Below, one piece after another: positions 1-8,534 of a DNA stretch of 64,000 bases. Source of the DNA: Candidatus Sulfotelmatobacter sp. (lineage in GTDB: Bacteria > Acidobacteriota > Terriglobia > Terriglobales > Acidobacteriaceae); the NCBI GenBank assembly GCA_036500765.1, contig DASYBM010000004.1, positions 372,001-436,000 on the forward strand, read 5' to 3'. The translations under genes were made by a program, and so were the position numbers. Under the pieces are notes generated by a model. That model saw only the letters and a program-made list of their open reading frames with translations. It was not told the DNA's origin and did no database searches. How positions within the stretch are numbered: the stretch's first letter is position 1; each line of letters begins with the position of its first letter.

Positions 1-1
1 C

Positions 2-490
2 AGCGGAAGCAATCCGTATATGCTGAACCTGTATCTGCAGACCACGACTCCAAACTCCGAGCCGGTATTTTCCATTTCGTCGATCACTCACACTACAGGC
101 GCCAGCACCGCGACCGTGAACTGCACCTCGACCTGCGCTACCACCGGCGCCAGTGGCGGCCTGCTCAAGCAGACCCAGTGGGTGAAGGTCGCGGGCAATA
201 GCGGCACATCGGGCACATTCACCATCAGTTCGGTGAATAGCTCAACTCAATTCGTGATCGGAACCTGTGGTGTGGGAGGAAATACTTGCGGAGCCGGAAG
301 CTCGGGCACTCTGTATACGGGCGATTATCTCCCGGACACAATTCCATTCGCCAAAAGCTACTATGCTGACACGATCGAGGTGTACTTTTGCGATTGGGAG
401 TTCGCGTTTGCATCTCCTCCAGCCAGCCAGTGCCCCGCGACATTATCTCCTTATTCGGGAGACTACGCGTCGGTCTTAAGCAACCCGTAA
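2..490 (+). CDS. C-terminal part of a secreted Ser/Thr/Gly-rich protein (partial)
   Basis: The reading frame is open from base 2, so the gene begins before the window; the ATG at 20 is probably internal. The visible 162 residues are rich in Ser, Thr and Gly, contain several Cys (for example in NCTSTCATTG and GTCGVGGNTCG) and show no membrane segment. This looks like the tail of an exported beta-rich protein. I do not recognise the family and assign no function. A strong hairpin follows the stop codon. The missing 5' part would decide its identity. Confidence 0.6.
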   Translation, partial: SGSNPYMLNLYLQTTTPNSEPVFSISSITHTTGASTATVNCTSTCATTGASGGLLKQTQWVKVAGNSGTSGTFTISSVNSSTQFVIGTCGVGGNTCGAGSSGTLYTGDYLPDTIPFAKSYYADTIEVYFCDWEFAFASPPASQCPATLSPYSGDYASVLSNP

Positions 491-542
491 ACCACGAATG
501 CACGCGGCGCGACGTGGCCGCCGCCCGCGCCGCCACATCGAA

Positions 543-590
543 CTGATGGGACCTCCCGGTCGTGTCTCACGCCGGTAGGTCCCATTTCAG
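543..590 (+). terminator. Hairpin after the first gene, possible terminator
   Basis: ATGGGACCT (546-554) pairs with AGGTCCCAT (577-585), and the stem is extended on the loop side by CCGG/CCGG and at its base by CTGA/TCAG. It lies 56 bp after the stop at 490. Only a short TTT follows, so it may be a structured spacer rather than a classical terminator. Confidence 0.45.
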
Positions 591-635
591 AGAGCTCGAG
601 ATCACTTTTTGCAAAGAGCGCAAGAATTCGCTCCC

Positions 636-664
636 TTGGCCTTCAGTGCCAGCGCCTTTACACT
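636..664 (+). promoter_or_regulatory. Predicted promoter of nadE, leaderless arrangement
   Basis: TTGGCC (636-641) and TACACT (659-664) are separated by 17 bp, a sigma-70-like pair. A start site about 7 nt after the -10 box falls on the GTG start codon at 671, and no Shine-Dalgarno sequence precedes that codon. The mRNA may therefore be leaderless. Inference from motif spacing only. Confidence 0.4.
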
Positions 665-670
665 AGAAGC

Positions 671-2311
671 GTGAAGATTGCGCTCGGCCAAATCAATCCC
701 ACGGTCGGAGACTTCTCCGGCAACGCTGCGAAGATCGTTGATTTCTCTCGCCGCGCCCAAGCCGCGGGAGCCGGCCTGATTTTATTTCCCGAGTTGTCGG
801 TGTGCGGTTATCCTCCGCGTGACCTGGTTGAACGGTCTTCTTTCGTCGCGAAGAATCGCGAGACCGTCGAGCGTATCGCCTCCGAGACCCAGGGCATCGC
901 CGTGATCTGCGGCCTGGTTACGCCCGCGCAATCCCACACCGGCAAAGCCGCCATGAATTCCGCCGCCCTGCTCATGGACGGCAAGGTCGCTTTCCTCCAG
1001 TCGAAAATGCTCCTCCCCACTTACGACGTCTTCGACGAGATGCGCAACTTCGCTCCTGCGCAGAGTCAGGAGTTGTTTCCGTTCTGCGGCAATCGGATGG
1101 CTCTCACCATCTGCGAAGATGCCTGGAATGACAAGCGTTTCTGGCCCAGGCAGATGTACATGGTCGATCCTGTGGAGTCGCTGATTCAGGCCGGCGGAAA
1201 TTTCGTTTTGAATATTTCCGCCTCGCCCTTCTGGATCGGCAAGCGTGAACTCCGCCGCGACATGCTGGCCAGCATCGCCCGCCAGCACAAGGTTCCGGTC
1301 GTGCTGGTCAACCAGGTCGGCGGCAACGATAGTCTCGTCTTCGATGGCTCCAGTATCGTGCTCGATCGTCAGGGAGAAGTCATCGCGCAGGGCCGATCGT
1401 TCGAAGAAGATCTGATTTATTTCGACTCGCAAACTTTGACTGGCGAAATGCACCAGCAAATTGCCGGGGACCAAGCCAGCGTATATTCCGCGCTGGTGCT
1501 GGGCACGCGCGACTACATGCGGAAATGCGGCTTCCGCCAGGCGATCATCGGCCTCAGCGGTGGCATCGATTCCGCTCTTACCGCGGTCGTCGCGGCCGAC
1601 GCCGTCGGGCCGGAAAACGTGATCGGTGTCGGCATGCCCGGACCGTATTCTTCGCAGGGCTCTATCGATGACGCCCGCTCACTCGCAAAGAACCTAGGAA
1701 TCCGCTTCGAATTGCTTTCCATCAATGCCGCCTACGAAGCCTATCGCAATACGCTGCGCGATGTGTTTGCCGGATGCAAAGAAGATGTGACCGAAGAAAA
1801 CATCCAGTCGCGCGCCCGCGGCACGTTGCTCATGGCGCTGTCCAACAAATTCGGCGCCATCGTGCTCTCCACCGGCAACAAGAGCGAGTTGGGTGTCGGC
1901 TACTGCACGCTCTACGGCGACATGGTCGGAGGGCTGGCGGTCATCTCCGATGTGCCCAAAACGCTGGTGTATCGCCTCAGCCAATATGTGAATTCGCAGC
2001 ACGCCGTGATTCCTCAGTCCACGCTCGATAAGCCGCCATCCGCCGAGTTACGCCCCGACCAAAAAGACAGTGACTCGCTGCCGCCCTACGAAGTTCTCGA
2101 CGCCGTGCTCGAAGATTACATCGAAGATTCGCATCCCGCCGAGCAGATTGCAGCCGATCATGGCTTCGACCTTGAAGTTGTGCGTCGCGTGATCCGCATG
2201 GTCGATCGCGCCGAATACAAGCGCCAGCAGGCCGCGCCCGGCCTCAAGATCTCTCCCAAGGCCTTCGGCTACGGACGCCGTTTTCCGATTGCCGCCAAGA
2301 ATGAAGAGTGA
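671..2311 (+). CDS. nadE: Glutamine-dependent NAD+ synthase
   Basis: This 546-residue cytoplasmic enzyme amidates nicotinic acid adenine dinucleotide to NAD+ using ATP and glutamine, the last step of NAD synthesis. The N-terminal nitrilase-type amidase domain (about 1-260) shows the triad E41 (FPEL), K112 (SKMLLP) and C148 (TICEDAW). The C-terminal synthetase domain carries the PP-loop SGGIDS near residue 297 and the motif STGNKSE. The length is normal for the two-domain glutaminase form, so ammonia is supplied internally. GTG is chosen as start because the conserved MKIALGQINPTVGD begins there. The gene stands alone, followed by a 262-bp spacer with repeated pyrimidine-rich TTTGCGGCATTTC-like stretches. 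Confidence 0.95.
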   Translation: MKIALGQINPTVGDFSGNAAKIVDFSRRAQAAGAGLILFPELSVCGYPPRDLVERSSFVAKNRETVERIASETQGIAVICGLVTPAQSHTGKAAMNSAALLMDGKVAFLQSKMLLPTYDVFDEMRNFAPAQSQELFPFCGNRMALTICEDAWNDKRFWPRQMYMVDPVESLIQAGGNFVLNISASPFWIGKRELRRDMLASIARQHKVPVVLVNQVGGNDSLVFDGSSIVLDRQGEVIAQGRSFEEDLIYFDSQTLTGEMHQQIAGDQASVYSALVLGTRDYMRKCGFRQAIIGLSGGIDSALTAVVAADAVGPENVIGVGMPGPYSSQGSIDDARSLAKNLGIRFELLSINAAYEAYRNTLRDVFAGCKEDVTEENIQSRARGTLLMALSNKFGAIVLSTGNKSELGVGYCTLYGDMVGGLAVISDVPKTLVYRLSQYVNSQHAVIPQSTLDKPPSAELRPDQKDSDSLPPYEVLDAVLEDYIEDSHPAEQIAADHGFDLEVVRRVIRMVDRAEYKRQQAAPGLKISPKAFGYGRRFPIAAKNEE

Positions 2312-2573
2312 GTAATGCCCTGATTTCGAATCGCGGCGTCCTTTCCGCATTTCTTGGCGTTCTTTGCGGCATTTCTTAGCGCAGTTTGCGGTTTCGTTGT
2401 TTTCCTTCGGGCGAAAGAAATTGGCCGCTCTTGACTGGCACAGAGTGCGGAGGTGGAGGGATGCCCAACTCAGGACACCACCGAAGTCCGGGGAAAGCGG
2501 AACCGGCGAATTTCAAGTATCCTGATACTTCGCTTCCATAACGCTTCAAGATTCTAAAACGCGAAAGGAACCA

Positions 2574-3506
2574 ATGCGCAGTCCTCTGCACTCGATTCTT
2601 ATTCTTCTAATAGCGGGTGGTTTTGCCGCAGCCCAATCCACGGCACCGGCCACATCTCCGGCCACTCCCGCTAAGTCCGCGCCCGCCAAGCCGGCCGAGA
2701 AACTCGGAACTCACGCGACCGAGAATCTTCCCTCTGAGACAACGGTTGATTCCTTCCTGCATCAACAGTTCGGCTACCAAACCGATCTGACGTGGAAGAT
2801 CACCGGCATCAAGCCTTCGCCGATCGAGGGATTGGCCGAGGTCAGCGTCGTGCTCGCCAGCCCGCAAGGCCAGCAGTTAACGCGCTTCTACGTTGCTCCC
2901 GATGGCACGCACGCCCTGGTCGGCGAAATCATTCCGTTCGGCGCTCATCCCTTCGATCCCGCGAAAGAAAAGCTCGAGAAGGGAATCACCGGCCCTGCGC
3001 GCGGTCCCAAAGACGCGCCCGTCACCATCGTCGAATTCGGCGATCTCCAGTGTCCGGCCTGCAAAGCCGCGCAGCCCGTTATTGAAGGCCTGGTAGCCGC
3101 CGAGCCCAACGCCCGCTTCGTATTCCAAAGTTTCCCCCTGGAGATGCACAACTGGGCCGCGAAGGGCGCAGACTATGCTGACTGCGTCGGCCGAGCCTCC
3201 AACGATGCTTTCTGGAAATTTGTTTCTAAGACTTACGAAACGCAGTCCGACATCACCGCCGAAAACGCCGACGAGAAGCTCACTGCCATCGCCGACGGCG
3301 TAGGCCTGAAGGGTGCGGATATCGCGGCTTGCGCGTCTAAGCCCGAGACCAAATCTCGCGTCGATGCCTCGATCGCCCTCGGCAAAGCCGTCGATGTGGC
3401 GGGTACACCCACGCTCTTCATCAACGGACGCCGGGTCGGCAGCTTCGATCCCCGCATGGCGGATGTTTACAAGAACTTGGTGGATTTCGCGGCGAAGGCG
3501 AACTAA
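2574..3506 (+). CDS. DsbA-like thiol-disulfide oxidoreductase, exported
   Basis: The protein has 310 residues. An N-terminal signal peptide (MRSPLHSILILLIAGGFAAAQ) is followed by an Ala/Pro-rich spacer, a small domain (about 45-130), and a thioredoxin-fold domain of the DsbA/DsbG type. That domain has the redox motif C160-P-A-C163 (FGDLQCPAC) and a cis-proline loop (VAGTPTLFING). It should catalyse disulfide exchange outside the cytoplasm. Members with this layout resemble the BdbD/DsbA proteins called F-DsbA-like in acidobacteria; the substrate is unknown. AAAGGAA precedes the ATG at a good distance. No partner DsbB is visible nearby. Confidence 0.85.
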   Translation: MRSPLHSILILLIAGGFAAAQSTAPATSPATPAKSAPAKPAEKLGTHATENLPSETTVDSFLHQQFGYQTDLTWKITGIKPSPIEGLAEVSVVLASPQGQQLTRFYVAPDGTHALVGEIIPFGAHPFDPAKEKLEKGITGPARGPKDAPVTIVEFGDLQCPACKAAQPVIEGLVAAEPNARFVFQSFPLEMHNWAAKGADYADCVGRASNDAFWKFVSKTYETQSDITAENADEKLTAIADGVGLKGADIAACASKPETKSRVDASIALGKAVDVAGTPTLFINGRRVGSFDPRMADVYKNLVDFAAKAN

Positions 3507-3546
3507 ATCGCGATCTGGAAATTGTCCATCGGAATACGCCCCCAAT

Positions 3547-5436
3547 TCAATGTTCCGCTTTGTTTTCCAGGTTGCTCAGGGCGCTCCTGGCCGAGTAGGA
3601 GTTAGGATCGATCAGGAGGGCGCGTTGATAGGAAGCCCGGGCACTGGAAATAAGGGCCATCGATTGTTGCAACTGCCCGAGCTGCAAATAGGCACTCGCC
3701 GTGGGTTCAGCGGCTGCGGCATCCATTAACTCCTGGAGGCGCACGAGCCCATCCAGTCCAGCCTGAGCAATCCGATTGTGCGGTTCTTTTTCGAGCACTT
3801 GTTGGAAGGATTCGCGAGCCGCAGTCAGATTGCCGGTCTGGACATAGCAGGCGGCCAGATTCAGCAAGCTCATGGTCTTCACGTTCTGATCGCGAGCCGG
3901 TCCGTTAGCGCGCTGAAATTCCTGAATGGCTCCTTCAAATTGACCGTGACCCTGTAAATCGATGCCCATATTCAGGTGAGCGATGGCGTCATTCGGATTG
4001 ATGCGAACGGCATTTTCGAGGTGTATTAAGGCTTCACCCGCATAGCGCTCCCCCCCGGGCTGGAAGCTCTGTTCGAGAAGGTCGGCTCCAATAAAATCCT
4101 CCGCCAGATAATTGTCTTTTGTAACCGCCAGAGTGTGCGTCCACAGTTCCTGGCTGCTATGCCAGAAACCGACCTGTCGCCAGCTGAGGATTGCAAGTAC
4201 CGCGAGAATTAAGGCAGCGGCTGTGGTCTTCCATCGGGACGCGATCGTCCAGCCATCCACCCAATCCGCTGTGCGCCAAACGAATAGCAGAAAAATTCCG
4301 ACCAGCGGCAGGTATGCGTAGCGATCCGCCATGGCCTGGTCGCCCACCTGGACGATACCGATCATTGGAACCATCGTGCCCAGAAACCACAGCCAGCCTA
4401 CAGGAACGTAAGCGTACCTGCGCTGCTGCCACGCCCACACCGAGATCCCTGCCAGCAACATTCCACACGCGAAAACCTCTCCGACGCTCAGACGCAACCC
4501 CGCATAGGGATAGTACGGCGCAAGATGCAGGGGCCAAAACGCCTTCACAAGATACATGCAGTACGCGTAAAGCGCATTTACTATGCGCACGCTTAAAGTT
4601 AACCTGGGGTCGAACGCCAGCGAACCTTTCTGCGCCATCATCGTAAGCGCGCTGCTGGCCGCAATCACCAGCAAGAACGGCAGCTTTTCCAGAATTAAGC
4701 TCCGAATCGGCCGCTGTGGAACCGGCGGGGTTTCGCGCGGTGGAACCCAGCCCTCAATTCGCTGCAACGGCCAGAAATCAAGCAGCAGCAGCACGAACGG
4801 CAGCGTGATTACCATCGGCTTCGAGGCAAGTCCGAAAATAAAAAACGCGACGATGGGCAGATAGCGCGCGCTGCTGGGCCGCCGCGCGTACCATTCATAG
4901 GCGCCAAGTGCCAACAGGAAGAAAAACATGGAGAGTACGGTCTTGCGCTCCGCCACCCATGCCACGCTTTCTACATTGATGGGGTGCAGCGCAAACAGTC
5001 CGGCTACGACAAAACTGCGCATTCTTGCCCCAGTCGACTGCTGCAGCAGCAGAAATAGCAAGATCGCGTTCACTATGTGCAACAGGAGGCTGGTGAAGTG
5101 ATGGCCCGGGGCCGCAAGGCCGTATAGTTGGCAATCGAGCGCATGCGACACCCAGGTCAGCGGATGCCAGTTCGATGCCCTGGTGGATAAGAGCGCCCAG
5201 CTGAGCATCTCCAGCGTGACGCCTTGTTGGATCTGGTGATTGTGAAGAACGTAGGTTGGATCATCCAGGTCGGCGAACGGATTCCTCACGCTCCTTGAGT
5301 AAGCCGCCAGGGTCGCAATCGCCAGAATGGCGCAAAGCACAATATTTTTCTTAGCTGGAATCTCGTTCTTGCCCCCGAAAATAGCACCAAGGTTATACCG
5401 ATCTCGCTTGGCGGCGACTCGGCCTGAAGCGGCCAT
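3547..5436 (-). CDS. TPR-containing polytopic membrane protein, TMTC/O-mannosyltransferase-like
   Basis: The protein has 629 residues. The N-terminal two thirds hold many hydrophobic helices, with the early acidic loop ADLDDPTYV typical of GT-C glycosyltransferases (the acidic pair is the usual catalytic site), plus NWHPLTWVSHALDCQLYG and ALHPINVESVAWVAERK, hallmarks of the bacterial TMTC/PMT-like family. The C-terminal part (from about 430) contains TPR units such as AIAHLNMGIDLQGHGQFEGA. The family is thought to glycosylate exported proteins, using the TPRs to recognise them. It lies 39 bp after the secretin gene on the same strand, so pilus or secretion-related glycosylation is a reasonable guess. 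The start is uncertain; an internal start before KKNIVLCAIL is possible. Confidence 0.75.
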   Translation of the reverse strand: MAASGRVAAKRDRYNLGAIFGGKNEIPAKKNIVLCAILAIATLAAYSRSVRNPFADLDDPTYVLHNHQIQQGVTLEMLSWALLSTRASNWHPLTWVSHALDCQLYGLAAPGHHFTSLLLHIVNAILLFLLLQQSTGARMRSFVVAGLFALHPINVESVAWVAERKTVLSMFFFLLALGAYEWYARRPSSARYLPIVAFFIFGLASKPMVITLPFVLLLLDFWPLQRIEGWVPPRETPPVPQRPIRSLILEKLPFLLVIAASSALTMMAQKGSLAFDPRLTLSVRIVNALYAYCMYLVKAFWPLHLAPYYPYAGLRLSVGEVFACGMLLAGISVWAWQQRRYAYVPVGWLWFLGTMVPMIGIVQVGDQAMADRYAYLPLVGIFLLFVWRTADWVDGWTIASRWKTTAAALILAVLAILSWRQVGFWHSSQELWTHTLAVTKDNYLAEDFIGADLLEQSFQPGGERYAGEALIHLENAVRINPNDAIAHLNMGIDLQGHGQFEGAIQEFQRANGPARDQNVKTMSLLNLAACYVQTGNLTAARESFQQVLEKEPHNRIAQAGLDGLVRLQELMDAAAAEPTASAYLQLGQLQQSMALISSARASYQRALLIDPNSYSARSALSNLENKAEH

Positions 5437-5475
5437 TCGACCTAATGAGGTGTGACGCCCGACGCCCGCTTTTCC

Positions 5476-7350
5476 CTACTTTCCACTCAGCCAGATCTCC
5501 GGCGTCGTCGGATTGATATTCGCCACCACGTGCGGCGTGATGATAATCATCAACTCGTCGGTCTCCGACTGCTTGGTATTATTCACCATCGCCTGATTGA
5601 GCACTGGCAAGAAGCCGAGACCCGGGATCCCGCTCATGGAAAGCGTGTCTGTCTGCGAGACTTCTCCGGCCACCACTGCGGGCTCGCCATCCTTCAAATT
5701 GATGCTACCCTTATATTCGCGGTTTGAGATAACCGGAACCCCGTTGTTCGATTGCCCGGTCAGCGAACGAACCTCCAATTCCAATTGCAAGGCAACCGAT
5801 CCGTCGCCATGCACCGTCGGCTTGGCCTTCAGGTTCAACCCCAGATCCTCATAGCTCACGGAAGGGAAGGGCGGAACGTAGCTTTGATTTCCCAGCACCG
5901 CCGAAATCGCCGGCGAGTTGTAAATGGGCGCATAGCTGGCGTTTTGGATGGGATAGCGCTCGCCCAGATGGAACGTAGCCTCGTTGCCCTGGCTGGCCCG
6001 CATCTGCATGTTCTCCAGGCTGCGCACCCACGATTCGTTCAAAGAAAGCATCGCCGCCAACTGGTCGAGACTCACTCCGCTGAAGGTGAGTCCGCCTCCG
6101 AACGTAGCCAGAGGTTGGCTGAAAATGCCGCCGTTCTGCCCGCCAAGCTGCGCCAAAAGCCCCGACAGAGCTGAACTGCCCACCTGGTTGATGCCGCCGG
6201 ATGAAATCAATTGATTGATCAACTGCTGAATATTCTGCCCACCCGCCAGCCCAATCAACGCCACGGCGGGAATGTTGTACATGTTGAAAGTGTTGGGAAT
6301 GTGGAGTCCGATGTTACGCGTAAGCTGATGGTTGATCTGGTAGACGCGCACATCCAGCATCACCTGCGGCCGCTGGTTGTTGAGTTGGTCCAGCAATTCA
6401 GAGGCAGCCTCAAGCATGTGCGGCGGCCCGCGCACTTCGACCGTGCCCGCGGCCAGACCGGAGCTCACAAAGTGCAGGTCGAACATGTTCCGCATCGTGG
6501 TCACCAGGTCGGTCGTTTCCTGCGGCGTGGAATGCGCCGGCAGAATAAACGTCCGCAGCGACATGCGGTCGTACTGCTTGTGGTTCTCCGTATTGTCGGC
6601 GGCGATCAGCATCTGGTGCGCGTCCAGCGCCGCCCACATGGTCTTGCTGACCTCGCAAATCAATTTCAGCGCGGTGAAAAAATCCACATTGTCAACATTG
6701 AAAACTACTTGCCGAGTCTGCACAGAATCGTCGAACTGTGCCTTCACTCCGTAGGCCGCCGCTAATTGTGCGAATAGTCCGCGAACCTCCCCGCTATAGT
6801 GGAATGTCGCCAGGTCGTTGTTGGGAGCCAGATGGATTTCGCCGGAATCCTCGAGACCCACCGGTGCCGTTGGGGGTGGCATCGGCGTCATAACTCGTGT
6901 GGCTTCCGCGAGTCGCTCCCGGGCGTAGTCGTTGTCCGCGTCAAGTTCGAGGGCGGCTCGAAATTCCGCCGCAGCCCGCAGGCGCGCGTCCTCCAATAGC
7001 AGCAGATTTCCATGCTCCACGTGGTTGAATACCAACTGCGCTTTGGCAACTTCGCGCGCCGTCAGGAACTGCATATTCTGCGGAGCCAGTCGCGTGGCTT
7101 CATCGAAGCGGGCAAACGCCTGGTCTGGCAGTCGCTGGTTCTGCAACTTGATTCCCTGATCGAATGCCTTGCGCGCCTCTTTCAGTTCTTTTTTCGAAAC
7201 CAGGCAGTTCACCCCGCCCGGAATTCCATTTCCGCAGGAGATCGGCGGCGCCGGGGAAGCATCTTCACCCGCAGCAAATGCAGGCGCAGCGGCCGGAACG
7301 ATCGCGATAAAGAAGATCGCGCTGACGAAGATAAATAACTTCCGGCGCAT
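5476..7350 (-). CDS. Secretin-family outer-membrane protein with N-terminal TPR
   Basis: The protein has 624 residues. After a signal peptide (MRRKLFIFVSAIFFIAIVPAAAPAFA) come TPR-like helices (KLQNQRLPDQAFARFDEATR) and an STN/N-domain-like region near FFTALKLICEVSKTMW. A Gly/Gln-rich insert (SALSGLLAQLGGQNGG) follows, then a secretin C-terminal domain ending in DELMIIITPHVV. The family forms multimeric outer-membrane channels for type II secretion or type IV pili. ATG at 7350 is preferred over the upstream TTG (7419) because it directly precedes the signal peptide. No other type II or pilus genes are in the window; the TPR glycosyltransferase follows as the only clear partner. Confidence 0.85.
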   Translation of the reverse strand: MRRKLFIFVSAIFFIAIVPAAAPAFAAGEDASPAPPISCGNGIPGGVNCLVSKKELKEARKAFDQGIKLQNQRLPDQAFARFDEATRLAPQNMQFLTAREVAKAQLVFNHVEHGNLLLLEDARLRAAAEFRAALELDADNDYARERLAEATRVMTPMPPPTAPVGLEDSGEIHLAPNNDLATFHYSGEVRGLFAQLAAAYGVKAQFDDSVQTRQVVFNVDNVDFFTALKLICEVSKTMWAALDAHQMLIAADNTENHKQYDRMSLRTFILPAHSTPQETTDLVTTMRNMFDLHFVSSGLAAGTVEVRGPPHMLEAASELLDQLNNQRPQVMLDVRVYQINHQLTRNIGLHIPNTFNMYNIPAVALIGLAGGQNIQQLINQLISSGGINQVGSSALSGLLAQLGGQNGGIFSQPLATFGGGLTFSGVSLDQLAAMLSLNESWVRSLENMQMRASQGNEATFHLGERYPIQNASYAPIYNSPAISAVLGNQSYVPPFPSVSYEDLGLNLKAKPTVHGDGSVALQLELEVRSLTGQSNNGVPVISNREYKGSINLKDGEPAVVAGEVSQTDTLSMSGIPGLGFLPVLNQAMVNNTKQSETDELMIIITPHVVANINPTTPEIWLSGK

Positions 7351-7534
7351 GGCTCTGATTTTAACTTGGTTCCTACGATTTCCCCTCACGCCAATAGGAC
7401 CTAGTACCTTCGGTCGCAACGACCGGGGTGAAACCTTCTCACCCAGTCGAAGAACGACGACCTCCTTCGCTCTTGCAATCCAGAAAAAAATTGAGGCCTG
7501 AAGTCCGAGGGCTAAACTCCGCCGCCTGCTTTTC

Positions 7535-8326
7535 CTACGACAGCATCAACCGCTCAATGCTCCGTGCCTTCCCCGTCTGCTCGTCGCAATCGATGACCAC
7601 CGCACACAGCCGCGCATCGCCCGTGGCGGGCTCGAAACGCACCGGCATGCCGTTCAGGAATTTGCCCACGACCAGTTCCTTCTTCACCCCGATCACGCCG
7701 TCGTACGGCCCACTCATGCCCACGTCCGTGATGTATGCCGTCCCATTGGGTAGAACCCGCTCGTCCGCCGTAGGCACATGCGTGTGCGTTCCCACAACAG
7801 CCGTGACCCGCCCGTCCAGATACCATCCCAGCGAAATTTTTTCCGACGTAGCCTCGGCGTGGATATCCACCAGAATCACCTTGGCCCGAATCTTCTCCAG
7901 CAGACGGTCCGCGGTGCGAAACGGATCGTCGTTCGACGCCATGAACACGCGCCCCTGCAAGTTGATCACCGCATAAGGAACTTTGCCCTTAATCCCCTCG
8001 TACACGCCCGACCCCGGCATGTCCGCCGGATAATTAGCCGGACGCAGAACGCGCCGCGCCGGCCCATGCCCGTTGCCCTCCACCATATGAAAATAGTCGA
8101 TGATTTCGCGCTTATCCCAAACATGGTTTCCAGTGGTGATGACGTCGATATTGAACTCGAACAGTTCCTCCGCCAGCGCCGGCGTGATGCCGAATCCAGC
8201 GGCCGAGTTCTCGCCATTGGCAATAATCAGATTAATGGCATGCTCGCGAACAATTCCCGGCAGCCGGTCCTTAACAATATTCCGCCCCGGCCGCCCAAAA
8301 ATGTCGCCAATAAATAAAATTCGCAT
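7535..8326 (-). CDS. YmdB-family metallophosphoesterase (TIGR00282)
   Basis: The 263-residue protein is a soluble calcineurin-like phosphoesterase of the YmdB family. Visible metal-site motifs are GDIFG near the start, NGENSAAG, TTGNHVWD, and the C-terminal VGTHTHVPT. Members of this family hydrolyse 2',3'- or 3',5'-cyclic nucleotides, and in Bacillus YmdB affects biofilm and motility decisions. The start at 8326 gives MRILFIGDIFG, the usual N-terminus; ten residues upstream in the same frame have no family support. It lies upstream of the secretin gene on the same strand, 184 bp away, so co-transcription is uncertain. Confidence 0.9.
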   Translation of the reverse strand: MRILFIGDIFGRPGRNIVKDRLPGIVREHAINLIIANGENSAAGFGITPALAEELFEFNIDVITTGNHVWDKREIIDYFHMVEGNGHGPARRVLRPANYPADMPGSGVYEGIKGKVPYAVINLQGRVFMASNDDPFRTADRLLEKIRAKVILVDIHAEATSEKISLGWYLDGRVTAVVGTHTHVPTADERVLPNGTAYITDVGMSGPYDGVIGVKKELVVGKFLNGMPVRFEPATGDARLCAVVIDCDEQTGKARSIERLMLS

Positions 8327-8440
8327 GAATGTCGGACCAAACTTCGATGGTACCACGCGTCGAGAAGGCGCTCGTCAAGTGAGCACGGGATGCCGCAATT
8401 GGCTTACTTTTAGGCGGCACTCTGCACTCCAGAGTAGGAT

Positions 8441-8512
8441 GTCATCCTGAACGGAGCCGCCTTTCAGTCGAAGTGAAGGATCTCCCGCTTAACCGAACTG
8501 TCGCGTGAACCA
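8441..8512. repeat. Dispersed palindromic repeat, family A
   Basis: It begins GTCATCCTGA, runs through a GC-rich arm with TTTCAG, reaches GAAGGATCTC at 8475-8484 and ends with a TCGCGTGAACC-type tail. Similar units lie at 19205-19273, 21516-21587 and 34468-34536, and inverted at 48376-48420. The core also forms the ends of the GIY-YIG element at 30357-30747. Located between the YmdB gene and the solute-binding-protein gene. Confidence 0.75.
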
Positions 8513-8534
8513 AACCGCATCACGCTCTAGCATT

